Of a DNA stretch of 34,816 nt, positions 8,007 to 16,315 are shown piece by piece. Source of the DNA: Asaccharospora irregularis DSM 2635 (GTDB taxonomy: Bacteria > Bacillota > Clostridia > Peptostreptococcales > Peptostreptococcaceae); assembly GCF_900129815.1 (NCBI RefSeq), contig NZ_FQWX01000022.1, forward strand, positions 1 through 34,816, read 5' to 3'. A program made the translations under genes and the position numbers. The notes beneath the pieces are model-generated. The model was given only the letters and a program-made list of their open reading frames with translations. It was not told the DNA's origin and searched no databases. Numbering within the stretch: the stretch's first letter is position 1; each line of letters opens with the position of its first letter.

Positions 8007-9238
8007 AGATAAATTTGGATGAAGAGTATTTCAAGAGTCAGGTAAAAAGGCTGAGAAGAAAGCTAGATGAATGTCAAGAAAATGGAATTTTAGATGATAA
8101 TTTTGAGGAGGATTTAGAGAAGCTTATACAATTAGAAGAAAAGCTGCTAACTAAATTAATTCCCTACTATAGAGTATGCATAAATGGGATAAAGAAAACT
8201 TCAATTAAAATAAATACTATAAAACAACTTGGGGCTTACGATTTTGATAGTTTTTCGCAAAGTATACTGAGAATTAATGAAAATCTTTTTATTATAAGCG
8301 GTGCAGACAGTAAAGTCAGATTTTTTTATATAGATACTATTGATAGTCCTTCATCTTATTGTGAAGTAGAGTGGAGCCCTCATATTAAAGAAATAAATGA
8401 GATAATTTCATTTATATATAGATTAAATGATAAGGAAATTTTACTTTTAGGTGTTATGGGTGGATGCTATATACTTTCAAGTGATAACTTTGATAAAATG
8501 CCCGATATCAATGAAGAGATTAAAGTTAAAATAATACAAAAATATAATGAAGGCAATAATTTTAGTGGATTTGGAAGGTGTCTAGAAATCAGGTATGGTT
8601 TATTTGTAGTTGAAGGTGATGATGATACTTTAATTTTATCTGAAATAACAAAAGAAAGTGATAGCTATCATATAGTTTTTCATAAAGATATATATTTGAG
8701 TATTCCAGATTGGACCGTATTTGAAAAGATACATGATGATTGTTTTGTCGTTGGAACAAAAATAGGACAATTATATTTTATTAAATATCATAACAATAAA
8801 TTTATTATAGATGAAAGAGATGACTTTCTAGATGGTGAGATAAGAGAGATTAAATGTTTAGATGATGAAAATGGCAATAGGAATTCTCTGATGGTCACAG
8901 GAGATAACGGACTAATCAACATATACTCTCTAAATGAAGGTTCAAAAATTATAAAAGAGGGACTAGATAGTTTAGAAGGAAATTTATTTGATATTCAATC
9001 TAAAAAAGGTACAGCTGTAGTTTTAAGTGAAGACGGAAGAGTCTACTTATTTGAAGAGAATTTTGGAAATTGGTATTTAAATGAGGAGGCCACACTTAAA
9101 GAGGTTTATTTTACAAATGTCTTTAAATTAGATATTTCAAGATACTTACTCATGGATATAGAAGGTAAACTAAATTTATTGGAAATTGAGCGAATTGATA
9201 CACCAAAAGACTTGTGGGATTTACCACTGTATCATTAG
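8003..9238 (+). CDS. Coiled-coil plus beta-propeller-like protein, second gene of the MoxR-VWA operon
   Basis: 411 residues, translationally coupled to the ATPase by an ATGA overlap. Residues 1-55 form a charged helical segment with heptad-like leucines (EEDLEKLIQLEEKLLTKL). From about 65 onward the protein consists of beta-strand repeats with the pattern hydrophobic-strand, Gly, short turn, Gly, strand: for example LFIISGADSKVRFFYI (95-110), LLLGVMGGCYILS (147-159), FVVGTKIGQLYFI (248-260), LMVTGDNGLINIY (296-308), AVVLSEDGRVYLF (338-350) and LLMDIEGKLNLLE (382-394). This is the look of a six- or seven-bladed WD40-like or quinoprotein-like propeller. Such domains bind proteins or peptides. 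It probably serves as the recognition or adaptor subunit linking ATPase and VWA protein to a target. No signal peptide or membrane segment is seen. Confidence 0.75.
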   Translation: MKINLDEEYFKSQVKRLRRKLDECQENGILDDNFEEDLEKLIQLEEKLLTKLIPYYRVCINGIKKTSIKINTIKQLGAYDFDSFSQSILRINENLFIISGADSKVRFFYIDTIDSPSSYCEVEWSPHIKEINEIISFIYRLNDKEILLLGVMGGCYILSSDNFDKMPDINEEIKVKIIQKYNEGNNFSGFGRCLEIRYGLFVVEGDDDTLILSEITKESDSYHIVFHKDIYLSIPDWTVFEKIHDDCFVVGTKIGQLYFIKYHNNKFIIDERDDFLDGEIREIKCLDDENGNRNSLMVTGDNGLINIYSLNEGSKIIKEGLDSLEGNLFDIQSKKGTAVVLSEDGRVYLFEENFGNWYLNEEATLKEVYFTNVFKLDISRYLLMDIEGKLNLLEIERIDTPKDLWDLPLYH

Positions 9239-9249
9239 GAGGAATTAGT

Positions 9250-11193
9250 ATGTTTGACTTGAATGAGCAAACTTTAATTGAGGAATCTAAGGCATATTGC
9301 GAAGAATTTTTACAAAGGGAACAACGTTCATTGGCTACATTTACTGGAGATTCTAGTTTGATGTATATTCCTGATTCAAAACTGGAGAGGTTTGTACTGG
9401 ATCCATCTAAGGGAATTTTGTATTTACCTTTGGAAAGTTTTTTGGATAGAGACTTAGATAGTAATCAGATTATGTGGCATATTTACTATGAGTTAGCCCT
9501 GTACTCTGATTGGAGAAAACAGACTAAAAAGTATTTGAACAGAAAAATGGACTGGCAAAAAGAGATTGATCACATGACAAGTTATATATTGTCTAGGGTA
9601 AAAAGCGAGGGGATGGAAAAAGACCCCGCATATAAGCCAAAGGCTATTTTTAATTATGTAAAAAAAGAGGTACTTGATTTATTATATGTATTTGATAAAT
9701 TCTCATCTTTTCTTAGGGTTTTGCAGATGTGCCCTATATATAGGGATGAAGACAATTTTGAAAAAATTAGTTCTTATATGAAACAGATAGGTAAGTCAAT
9801 TGAGTCAGTTTCTCAACTGCCTAAACATAGAGGTTTTTCTAATAGTTTTTTAATTATTGAATTATACAAAACTAAACCTATAATAAATGAGTGTTCTAAA
9901 AATCCCTTTGATAGAAAAGTTATGGGTGAATTTCTTTTTGACTTTGTTCATAGTCAATTAATCAGTCAAATAAATAATGGAGATGGAATTGTTGAGAGAG
10001 ATTTGTTTATTCGTTGTTTTGTATTTCCGATTTTTGAGGAATTATGGAAAGAGGAAATTGACGATATGATATTTTATAAGTCAGAGGGTCAGCAAAAAGA
10101 AACGATTAAAGCAAGTAAAGATCCCTTTGAACAGTTTGATGTAGATGAAATAGTAGATCAACTAGAATCCACTCAAGAAGATGAGCAAAAAATTCTAGAG
10201 GAAATGCTAGATCAGCAAGATCAGATAAGTACAAACGCAAAAAACGTTATAAACTATAATACAGATTTAAAATCTTATGAAATAAGTCAGGCTAACCAGG
10301 AATTATTTCAATTTTATGCAAATAAAATGAAGTCTGAAAGAAATCAAATGCGTCAATTTTGGAAAAAGTTAATAGGAGATGCAAAAAAAGAAGTAAGTGT
10401 AAAAAAGGATGGTCAAATAAAAGGTAAATTAGATATAAATAGTTTTATTGATTTTTATCCAGACTTTTTAGAGGCCGAGGAAAAAGGGAACTATAAAGAT
10501 CTTCCTATTTTCAATAGATATCTATTAGAGCCTAGGATGGGTGTTTTACCTGAGAGAATAGAAGTTTCTTTTGTAATAGACAATTCAGGCTCAATGAATG
10601 ACTCAAAAATTGAGGCAGCAAGAAAGGCATTAGCAGTGACTTTGCTGTCAATAGATGATTTCAATCAATATTTAAAAAGTAATGCAGAACAATTAAATCA
10701 AAAGGTAGAAGTTTTGAGTGAAACCTGGTTTTTTGGAAGTCAGTACTATAATGTCAAAGAATTTAATGAGAGAAGTGTGAAGGAAAAAGAAAAGGCCGAT
10801 ATAATTCGATCAATTGTAAAATTGGATGCCACAGATGGTTCAACTGATGATGCAGGCTGTCTTAGAGAGATATGTAAGAAAATTACTCCTATGCAGGAGA
10901 GTGAACTTAAGAAAGGTAAACAAATAAAGATAATTTTTGAGGTAACAGACGGTGCATCTAGTTTTCCTGGATCAACAAGAGAAGTTTTACAAGAATTGTT
11001 ATCTAAGAATGTACAGGTATATGCATTTCAAATAGGAAAAAATAGCAAAGCAAATGAAAAAAACTTTAACTTTGTTTGGAATGAAGGGTATAAACATCCA
11101 CATGGGGTTATAATCGGAGAAAAAGTAGAGAAATTACCAAAAGAATTGTTAAGAGCAGTAGGAAAGAATATCCAGTCTATTTTTAATAAGTAA
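9250..11193 (+). CDS. VWA-domain protein, third gene of the MoxR operon
   Basis: 647 residues from the ATG at 9250, chosen for its AGGAGGA site; an earlier in-frame start at 9214 lies inside the preceding gene and lacks a site. The C-terminal 210 residues are a von Willebrand factor A domain with an intact MIDAS: DNSGS at 444-448, T532 in DGSTDDAG, and D567 in EVTDGASS. The N-terminal 300 residues are helical and unrecognised; they include WHIYYELALYSDW (76-88), which faintly recalls the zinc-site helix of some VWA partner proteins but lacks HExxH. Residues 290-330 are acidic and glutamine-rich (a linker). The pairing of a MIDAS protein with a MoxR ATPase parallels RavA-ViaA and CbbQ-CbbO. 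The gene starts 11 bases after the propeller gene ends, so all three are one operon. Confidence 0.85.
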   Translation: MFDLNEQTLIEESKAYCEEFLQREQRSLATFTGDSSLMYIPDSKLERFVLDPSKGILYLPLESFLDRDLDSNQIMWHIYYELALYSDWRKQTKKYLNRKMDWQKEIDHMTSYILSRVKSEGMEKDPAYKPKAIFNYVKKEVLDLLYVFDKFSSFLRVLQMCPIYRDEDNFEKISSYMKQIGKSIESVSQLPKHRGFSNSFLIIELYKTKPIINECSKNPFDRKVMGEFLFDFVHSQLISQINNGDGIVERDLFIRCFVFPIFEELWKEEIDDMIFYKSEGQQKETIKASKDPFEQFDVDEIVDQLESTQEDEQKILEEMLDQQDQISTNAKNVINYNTDLKSYEISQANQELFQFYANKMKSERNQMRQFWKKLIGDAKKEVSVKKDGQIKGKLDINSFIDFYPDFLEAEEKGNYKDLPIFNRYLLEPRMGVLPERIEVSFVIDNSGSMNDSKIEAARKALAVTLLSIDDFNQYLKSNAEQLNQKVEVLSETWFFGSQYYNVKEFNERSVKEKEKADIIRSIVKLDATDGSTDDAGCLREICKKITPMQESELKKGKQIKIIFEVTDGASSFPGSTREVLQELLSKNVQVYAFQIGKNSKANEKNFNFVWNEGYKHPHGVIIGEKVEKLPKELLRAVGKNIQSIFNK

Positions 11194-11216
11194 ACTATAG
11201 TAAAAATGCCTGATAA

Positions 11217-11245
11217 TTGACATTTAGAGAAAATAATTGTACAAT
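11217..11245 (+). promoter_or_regulatory. Sigma-A-type promoter of the MATE gene
   Basis: TTGACA (11217-11222), a 17-base spacer, then TACAAT (11240-11245). This is a near-consensus housekeeping promoter placed just after the MoxR operon and about 200 bases before the MATE start. Transcription from it would pass through the hairpin at 11301-11357. Confidence 0.7.
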
Positions 11246-11300
11246 TAATAGGATTTTAATATATAAAAACCAATGTTTTGCCACCGGGTAAAGCTTTTAA

Positions 11301-11357
11301 GGTGTTCTGAAATATTCCATTAGGTCTTAGAAGGAATATTTTTAGAACATCTTTTTT
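11301..11357 (+). terminator. Terminator hairpin in the MATE leader (possible attenuator)
   Basis: GGTGTTCTGAAATATTCC (11301-11318) pairs with GGAATATTTTTAGAACATC (11333-11351) with a few mismatches and wobbles, followed by TTTTTT. Because it lies downstream of a good promoter (11217-11245), it would stop MATE transcripts unless overcome. It may also simply end the preceding operon. An upstream CACC (11282-11285) could pair with the GGTG at the foot of the hairpin, offering an alternative fold. A second small hairpin (AAATATC/GATATTT) follows at 11374-11390. I do not match it to a known riboswitch class. Confidence 0.65.
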
Positions 11358-11447
11358 AGTGTGAAGGAATCGAAATATCTCGGATATTTTTTAAGTACTT
11401 TTAATATTTAGTTAGGAGAGTTTTTAATTGGAAAGGAGATGTATAAT

Positions 11448-12752
11448 ATGGACAAGCCTTTATTAAGAGATTTTACGAAATATGTTAGTTTAAATATATT
11501 GGGAATGATTGGTATTTCTTGTTATATTCTAGCTGATACTTACTTTATTGCAAAATCACTAGGAGCTACAGGGATTACAGCTTTAAATCTATCTATTTCA
11601 ATCTATAGTGTGATTCATGGGATTGGTATGATGATTGGTATTGGAGGGGCTAGTAGATTTAGTATATTAAAGTCACAGAAAATGGATAAAAAAGCCAATG
11701 CAGTATTCTCTACTTCTATAAAATTTGGAGTTATCGTAGGTATAATATTTTCTATAATAGGTATATTTGGATCAAAATATCTAGCATTAGCCCTAGGAGC
11801 AGACCTATCTACATTAGGTCTTACAAAAACATATTTAGCTACGATACTGATTTTTGCTCCATTTTTTATTTTAAACAACATTATGATTGCTTTTGTTAGA
11901 AACGATAATAACCCTAATCTTTCTATGATAGCAATGTTATTGGGGAGTTTTTTAAATATTATCTTAGACTACGTATTTATATTTCCTTTTAAAATGGGAA
12001 TGTTTGGAGCAGCGTTTGCGACCAGCATTGCCCCAATAATTAGCATATCGATACTATTATTTCACTTTAGTGACAAGAAGGATGTATTTAAACTTTTAAA
12101 GTACAAACTCGAATGGAATTTAATACCAGATATATGTAGCTTAGGACTATCGGCACTTGTCATAGAAATTTCATCTGCTGTTGTTTTGATAACTTTTAAT
12201 TTGGTTATTTTAGAACTTGAAGGCAATGTAGGAGTTGCGGCTTATGGTATTGTTGCAAACTTGGCACTTGTAGGGATAGCAATATTTACTGGTTTAGCAC
12301 AAGGGATACAGCCACTTACTAGTAAATACCATGGACTTGGAGATTATGAAATATCAGGGAAAGTATGTAGATACGCCTTGATAACATCTACTTTAATAGC
12401 AACAATTATGTATTTAGCGATTTCACTACATTCCAATCAAATAATAGCTATATTTAATAGTGAAAATAATATAGCTATTAGAGAAATTGCAGATATAGGT
12501 TTTAAAATATATTTTTTAGGTTTTTTCTTTGTTGGAGTAAATATAGTAATATCTATGTTTTTGAGTGCAACAGAAAATGCTAAATCTGCATTTTTGATTA
12601 CAATTGCTCGTGGATTTATAGTTATCATTCCTTTGGTTCTTTTATTGAGTAAGTTTTTTGATATGATAGGTGTTTGGTCAGCCTTTGTAGTCACTGAGCT
12701 TATTGTAACAATTTTAGCGATATATCTGACGCTAAGACGAAAAACTTATTAG
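11448..12752 (+). CDS. MATE-family multidrug/cation efflux transporter
   Basis: 434 residues from the ATG at 11448. The AAAGGAGAT site is nine bases away; the ATG at 11439 overlaps that site. About twelve hydrophobic segments are visible, with the MATE pattern of two six-helix halves. Diagnostic stretches are LGMIGISCYILADTYFIAKS near the N-terminus, GIGMMIGIGGASRFSI, and GIAIFTGLAQGIQPLTSKYH in the second half. Proteins of this family sit in the cytoplasmic membrane and export drugs, dyes or metabolites using Na+ or H+ gradients. It is monocistronic with its own promoter and structured leader, so expression may be conditional. The substrate is not deducible. Confidence 0.92.
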   Translation: MDKPLLRDFTKYVSLNILGMIGISCYILADTYFIAKSLGATGITALNLSISIYSVIHGIGMMIGIGGASRFSILKSQKMDKKANAVFSTSIKFGVIVGIIFSIIGIFGSKYLALALGADLSTLGLTKTYLATILIFAPFFILNNIMIAFVRNDNNPNLSMIAMLLGSFLNIILDYVFIFPFKMGMFGAAFATSIAPIISISILLFHFSDKKDVFKLLKYKLEWNLIPDICSLGLSALVIEISSAVVLITFNLVILELEGNVGVAAYGIVANLALVGIAIFTGLAQGIQPLTSKYHGLGDYEISGKVCRYALITSTLIATIMYLAISLHSNQIIAIFNSENNIAIREIADIGFKIYFLGFFFVGVNIVISMFLSATENAKSAFLITIARGFIVIIPLVLLLSKFFDMIGVWSAFVVTELIVTILAIYLTLRRKTY

Positions 12753-13047
12753 AAAAGTAATTATTTTTTATAATGCGTATTTGCTTTAGGAGTATTTAGG
12801 TAATCTGTTAAAACTTGATATATTGCATTGACTTAGGTTAAAATAATATAACTATACAATTCTTTATAAAAAGTATTGATTATATTATAATAGTTGTATT
12901 GTTTTATAATAGGATATAAATGGGATAAATATTTCAGTTATAATTGAACACTAGGATTATTTGAAAATATATAAGGTTGATGTAATATAAATATAATTTA
13001 TAGTAATACCTATAATTAACTGTAAAAAAAATAGGAGGTTTAATGGG

Positions 13048-13932
13048 TTGCAAAAATATGAGGCTCTACTAGATAAACTAAAGATTTTTGAAAAAATGTA
13101 TGATGTGATGCGTATTGTAGATCCCCTTGAAAAAAGGGTCGTTGAGGTAAGTGAAGATAAATTTATAAAGTCAGATATGGTCTGTTATAACTACTGGAAT
13201 AGAAATCAATTGTGCAATAACTGTATTTCTATAAGGGCATATAAAGAAAACGATACGTTTTTTAAAATGGAGTATAAAGAAGGCAATATTTTTATGATTA
13301 CAGCAGTTCCTATAGAATTTCAGGGAAATTGTTTGGTTATAGAATTGATTAAAAATACTTCGAAAAATATGGTTTTTGGAGAAGGAAATAGCGACTGTGA
13401 TTCAAAAACTCTAACTATGATTGAGTACATGAATCAGGTAGCTATAAAAGATTCACTGACAGGACTATATAATAGAAGATATATAGATGAGAGGTTGCCA
13501 GCGGAGCTTTTAGATGCATCATTAAAAGGTGAACCTTTGTCAGTTATTTTCGCGGATATAGATTTTTTTAAAAAAATTAATGACACATATGGTCATTCAA
13601 CAGGGGATTTAGTTCTTAAGGAGTTTGCAAAAGAGCTAGAAAGATTTACTCGCAAGGATGTAGATTGGGTTGCTAGATTCGGGGGAGAAGAGTTTCTTAT
13701 TTGTCTACCTGAAACTGACCTTGATACTGCTAAGGGATTGGCGGAAAATATTAGAGATAGAATAGAAAAGAAGAAATTTGAAGTAAGTGGGGAAACTATA
13801 AATTTAACTTGTAGTTTTGGTGTACATGTAGTCTGTGAAGATAATGAATGCAAAACTGTGGATGGAGTTATTAAGTTAGTGGATGAGCACCTATACAAGG
13901 CAAAGAATCTTGGTAGAAATAGAGTAGAGTAG
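13048..13932 (+). CDS. Diguanylate cyclase with cysteine-rich sensor N-terminus
   Basis: 294 residues starting at TTG with AGGAGG nine bases upstream; a nearby ATG at 13043 is out of frame. Residues 10-110 form a PAS-like soluble sensor containing C46, C56 and C59 (MVCYNYWNRNQLCNNC), a pattern that could bind a metal or sense redox. The GGDEF domain follows (DSLTGLYNRRYID at 135-147, metal aspartates in FADIDFFKK at 168-176, active-site GGEEF at 212-216), so the enzyme should make c-di-GMP from two GTP. The product-inhibition I-site, normally RxxD six bases before GGEEF in residue terms, reads KDVD (203-206), so feedback control may be weakened. No membrane segment is seen. The 295-base gap upstream is AT-rich with several possible -10 boxes but no clear promoter or riboswitch. 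Confidence 0.92.
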   Translation: MQKYEALLDKLKIFEKMYDVMRIVDPLEKRVVEVSEDKFIKSDMVCYNYWNRNQLCNNCISIRAYKENDTFFKMEYKEGNIFMITAVPIEFQGNCLVIELIKNTSKNMVFGEGNSDCDSKTLTMIEYMNQVAIKDSLTGLYNRRYIDERLPAELLDASLKGEPLSVIFADIDFFKKINDTYGHSTGDLVLKEFAKELERFTRKDVDWVARFGGEEFLICLPETDLDTAKGLAENIRDRIEKKKFEVSGETINLTCSFGVHVVCEDNECKTVDGVIKLVDEHLYKAKNLGRNRVE

Positions 13933-13953
13933 TAATAATTAATTATATATATT

Positions 13954-14112
13954 ATGTTCTTTAGTATATGGGCTAAACAAGGAATTAGTTTGGAAGGTTT
14001 TTTATCAACATATAAATATAAAGAAAATATAATATGGCAAGAAATAAAAAGGGTTACAGTAATTAAATCAAAGGATGTAGAAGTTAAGAATATTTTATCA
14101 AAGTCACTATAG
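13954..14112 (+). pseudogene. Small ORF, probable remnant of a PH-like (DUF5673-type) membrane protein gene
   Basis: 52 codons from an ATG with no visible ribosome binding site. The text WAKQGISLEGFL, then IIWQEIKRVTV, resembles the end of bacterial PH-like domains, where a GI...F.W.EI..V pattern is usual. The length is far below that of a whole protein, so this is most likely a truncated relic. It occupies much of the 302-base gap between the GGDEF gene and the next terminator. Recognition is tentative. Confidence 0.3.
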
Positions 14113-14188
14113 TCAATATAGCTACAAATCGTATAAGTATTATAGAAAAAATATATGACTAAAAAATAATTTAATTAAAGTAATTGAA

Positions 14189-14222
14189 GGCCTGTAATTA
14201 CCATCTAAGTGAATTACAGGTC
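14189..14222. terminator. Bidirectional terminator between convergent genes
   Basis: GGCCTGTAATT and AATTACAGGTC form an 11-base stem (one G-T pair) around a 12-base loop, with TATTTTATT after it on the plus strand and T-rich sequence on the minus strand. It closes the minus-strand nitroreductase operon. Confidence 0.8.
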
Positions 14223-14234
14223 TATTTTATTGAA

Positions 14235-14849
14235 TTATATCTCTTTTAATAATACATCATCCATACTTAATCTTGGTCTTTGTGATGGAGATTGATCAGG
14301 ATACCCAATAGGTATTAATGCAACTGCATCATATCTTTCATCTAAATCTAGAAGTTCTTTTAGCTTTTCTTTATCAAACATCATAACCCAGCAACTTCCA
14401 AGACCTAAATCCACAGCTCTTAAAGTTATATGGTCAATAGCTATAGCGGCATTTAGGTTCAAGTAAGCCTTTAGGGCACCTTCATCCATTGAACGTCTTT
14501 TTGTACTGTAATATTTAGCATTGCTATCATCATGTAGAGGTGTATCAATAAATGCATTTGCTTCCCTAAGTTCTTTGGTTCTTGCCTCTGCTGTATTTAC
14601 AACTCTATTATCTACACAGACTGCTATAACAGCTGGGGCCTTTGCTACAAATGGAAGTGGGGAACATTCGCTTAATTTGGATTTTGTTTTTTCAGATTTA
14701 ATAACTACATAACGTGTAGGTTGAAGATTTGATCCAGATGGAGCGATTCTTCCAGCCTCTAATAATTCATTTATATAATCCTCTGGTATTGGTTCTGATT
14801 TAAATTTTCTAATACTTCTTCTTGATTTTATTGCTTCTAATAATTCCAT
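14235..14849 (-). CDS. Nitroreductase-family FMN oxidoreductase
   Basis: 204 residues with an AAAAGGAG site upstream. The N-terminal motif AIKSRRSIRKFKSEPIP is the family's phosphate-binding signature for FMN, followed by EAGRIAPSGSNLQPTRYVV, the second conserved loop. A later segment, LGLGSCWVMMFDKEKLKELL, and IPIGYPDQSP near the C-terminus complete the fold. These cytosolic dimers use NAD(P)H to reduce nitroaromatics, quinones or flavins; the natural substrate here is unknown. It lies 82 bases downstream of the radical SAM gene on the same strand, probably in one operon, and near a divergent HxlR regulator. HxlR-type regulators often control nitroreductases in response to electrophiles, which fits. 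Confidence 0.9.
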   Translation of the reverse strand: MELLEAIKSRRSIRKFKSEPIPEDYINELLEAGRIAPSGSNLQPTRYVVIKSEKTKSKLSECSPLPFVAKAPAVIAVCVDNRVVNTAEARTKELREANAFIDTPLHDDSNAKYYSTKRRSMDEGALKAYLNLNAAIAIDHITLRAVDLGLGSCWVMMFDKEKLKELLDLDERYDAVALIPIGYPDQSPSQRPRLSMDDVLLKEI

Positions 14850-14931
14850 CTAATAATTTCTCCTTTTTATAGTTTATAAAGCTTTATTATTTAATAATTA
14901 GAGTGATAATATTCTGTACATATTGAGTGTT

Positions 14932-15771
14932 CTAAAATTGCTCTATAGCTGCATTTAGCCTATCTATAAATTTTTGCTTATCTCGTGGTAAAGTACCATT
15001 TAATGGAGCAATGTTTGATATATGAATAGATGAGAATGCTGTTTCGGTTTTTAAATTGAGATTTTCAATTAATGTTTTTACCTCTATAAGTTTTTCTAAT
15101 TCAGAAGACTCTAGGAATTCTCCTCTCAATGATTCTTCATATAAATCTGTACCCGGTATTAGAGTAAGGTTCATAAGTGCTATAACCTTAGAGTTTGCAG
15201 AGTTTAGTAGTTTAGCAGTATCTATTGCATTCTCTATACCTTTACCATGCCCAGCCACACCATACATTATGATAGATATGAAATCTATTCCAGCTTCATT
15301 TAGTCTCTTAAGTTGTTCTATAGCTTCCTCTGATGTATTGCCCTTTTTAATATTTTTTAGAGCTTCATCATTTCCGGTTTCGATACCGATATATAGGTCA
15401 TTTATACCTAAGGATCTTAATTCTTTAAGTTCGTCCATTGTCTTACTTTTTATGCTTGAAATAGATGAATACATACTAATTGTCTTGCAATTTGGAAGAT
15501 GCTTATTAATTAATTTTGCTATGGACTTTAATTTATCTGCGCTTAAACAGAAAGGGTCTCCATTTAGCAAATAAATTCTCTCACCATATTGATAAAATGA
15601 TTTAGCTTCAATTAAATCTTTCTCAATCTGTTCTAGTGTCTCTGTTTTAAATTGAACGTCTTTATACATATTGCAGTAAGTACATTTGTTATGAGAACAA
15701 CCTGATGTAACTTGTAATAAAAGTGTATAAGCTTCAGATGGCGGTCTATAAATATTTGAATCATATTTCAT
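14932..15771 (-). CDS. Radical SAM protein
   Basis: 279 residues from the ATG at 15771, eight bases from an AAGAGG site; an upstream TTG is too close to that site. The N-terminus has the radical SAM cluster motif with an unusual lead spacing: C-x4-C-x2-C in GCSHNKCTYCNMYK (around residues 25-38), where the canonical motif is CxxxCxxC. LYIGIETGNDEALKNIKKG is the typical SAM-binding strand of Elp3/oxygen-independent coproporphyrinogen-type enzymes. It lacks B12-binding and TRAM domains. The substrate is not known. Position suggests it is transcribed with the nitroreductase from the region shared with the divergent HxlR gene, so it may take part in an electrophile or redox response, but that is inference. 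Confidence 0.88.
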   Translation of the reverse strand: MKYDSNIYRPPSEAYTLLLQVTSGCSHNKCTYCNMYKDVQFKTETLEQIEKDLIEAKSFYQYGERIYLLNGDPFCLSADKLKSIAKLINKHLPNCKTISMYSSISSIKSKTMDELKELRSLGINDLYIGIETGNDEALKNIKKGNTSEEAIEQLKRLNEAGIDFISIIMYGVAGHGKGIENAIDTAKLLNSANSKVIALMNLTLIPGTDLYEESLRGEFLESSELEKLIEVKTLIENLNLKTETAFSSIHISNIAPLNGTLPRDKQKFIDRLNAAIEQF

Positions 15772-15870
15772 GAACAAAACCTCTTTTCATTTATAAAGAT
15801 TGTATTTTTATAGAGTTGCAGTAACTCTATTTATTTTATATACTGATTATACAATCATATAATTAAATTT

Positions 15871-15901
15871 TATAGTATGCACTTTTATGTAAGATACTAT
15901 A
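15871..15901. promoter_or_regulatory. Inverted repeats between the radical SAM and HxlR genes (probable HxlR operator)
   Basis: TATAGTAT (15871-15878) and ATACTATA (15894-15901) are perfect 8-base inverted repeats 15 bases apart, just upstream of the HxlR start. A second repeat, TAGAGTT/AACTCTA (15811-15829), lies nearer the radical SAM gene. HxlR/YodB-type regulators bind TACT...AGTA-like dyads as dimers, so autoregulation and control of the divergent operon are plausible. Confidence 0.5.
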
Positions 15902-15922
15902 CAAAAGGAGAGTGTAATTGAG

Positions 15923-16249
15923 TTGGAAAATATAGAAGAAGTAAAATATAAATGCCCTATTGAGTACACACAAAAGGTTGTAGGTGGTAAGTGGAAGTCC
16001 ATAATACTTTGGCATTTGTATACTGAGGGGACCAAAAGATATGGAGAACTAAAGAGGTATTTAACAAAAATCTCTCATAAAATGTTATCTCAACAATTGA
16101 AGGAATTGGAGGCCGATAAGTTAGTATACAGAAAGGAATACCAACAGATTCCACCAAAGGTAGAATATTCAATTACTGATAGGGGAAAGACTTTAATTCC
16201 GATATTAAAGTTGATGCATAACTGGGGTGAGGATAATATGGATAGTTAA
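15923..16249 (+). CDS. HxlR-family winged-helix regulator
   Basis: 108 residues starting at TTG with AAGGAGAG ten bases upstream. The sequence KCPIEYTQKVVGGKWKSIIL is the hallmark N-terminus, with C11 at the position that senses diamide, quinones or hypochlorite in relatives such as HypR and YodB. The winged helix follows (YGELKRYLTKISHKMLSQQL, then a KVEYSITDRGKTLIPIL wing and dimer helix). It is divergent from a radical SAM/nitroreductase operon, with inverted repeats between them. It is probably a redox-responsive regulator of that operon and of itself. The sensing role is inference from the cysteine; the fold assignment is secure. Confidence 0.92.
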   Translation: MENIEEVKYKCPIEYTQKVVGGKWKSIILWHLYTEGTKRYGELKRYLTKISHKMLSQQLKELEADKLVYRKEYQQIPPKVEYSITDRGKTLIPILKLMHNWGEDNMDS

Positions 16250-16255
16250 AAATTG

Positions 16256-16304
16256 CCTACCTAATAGGATTTTAAAATATGTATTTAATATCTTATTAGG
16301 TAGG
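16256..16304. terminator. Terminator hairpin between convergent genes
   Basis: CCTACCTAATA (16256-16266) pairs exactly with TATTAGGTAGG (16294-16304), and pairing continues imperfectly into the loop. It separates the HxlR gene from the convergent Crp/Fnr gene. The T-rich tail is weak in both directions. Confidence 0.6.
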
Positions 16305-16315
16305 ATTATGGTAGG

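Noticed and set aside
5898-11193. Calling the MoxR-propeller-VWA operon a defence system
   Set aside because: No effector domain, nuclease, toxin or phage-linked neighbour is visible, so only 'unknown ATPase/VWA module' can be supported.
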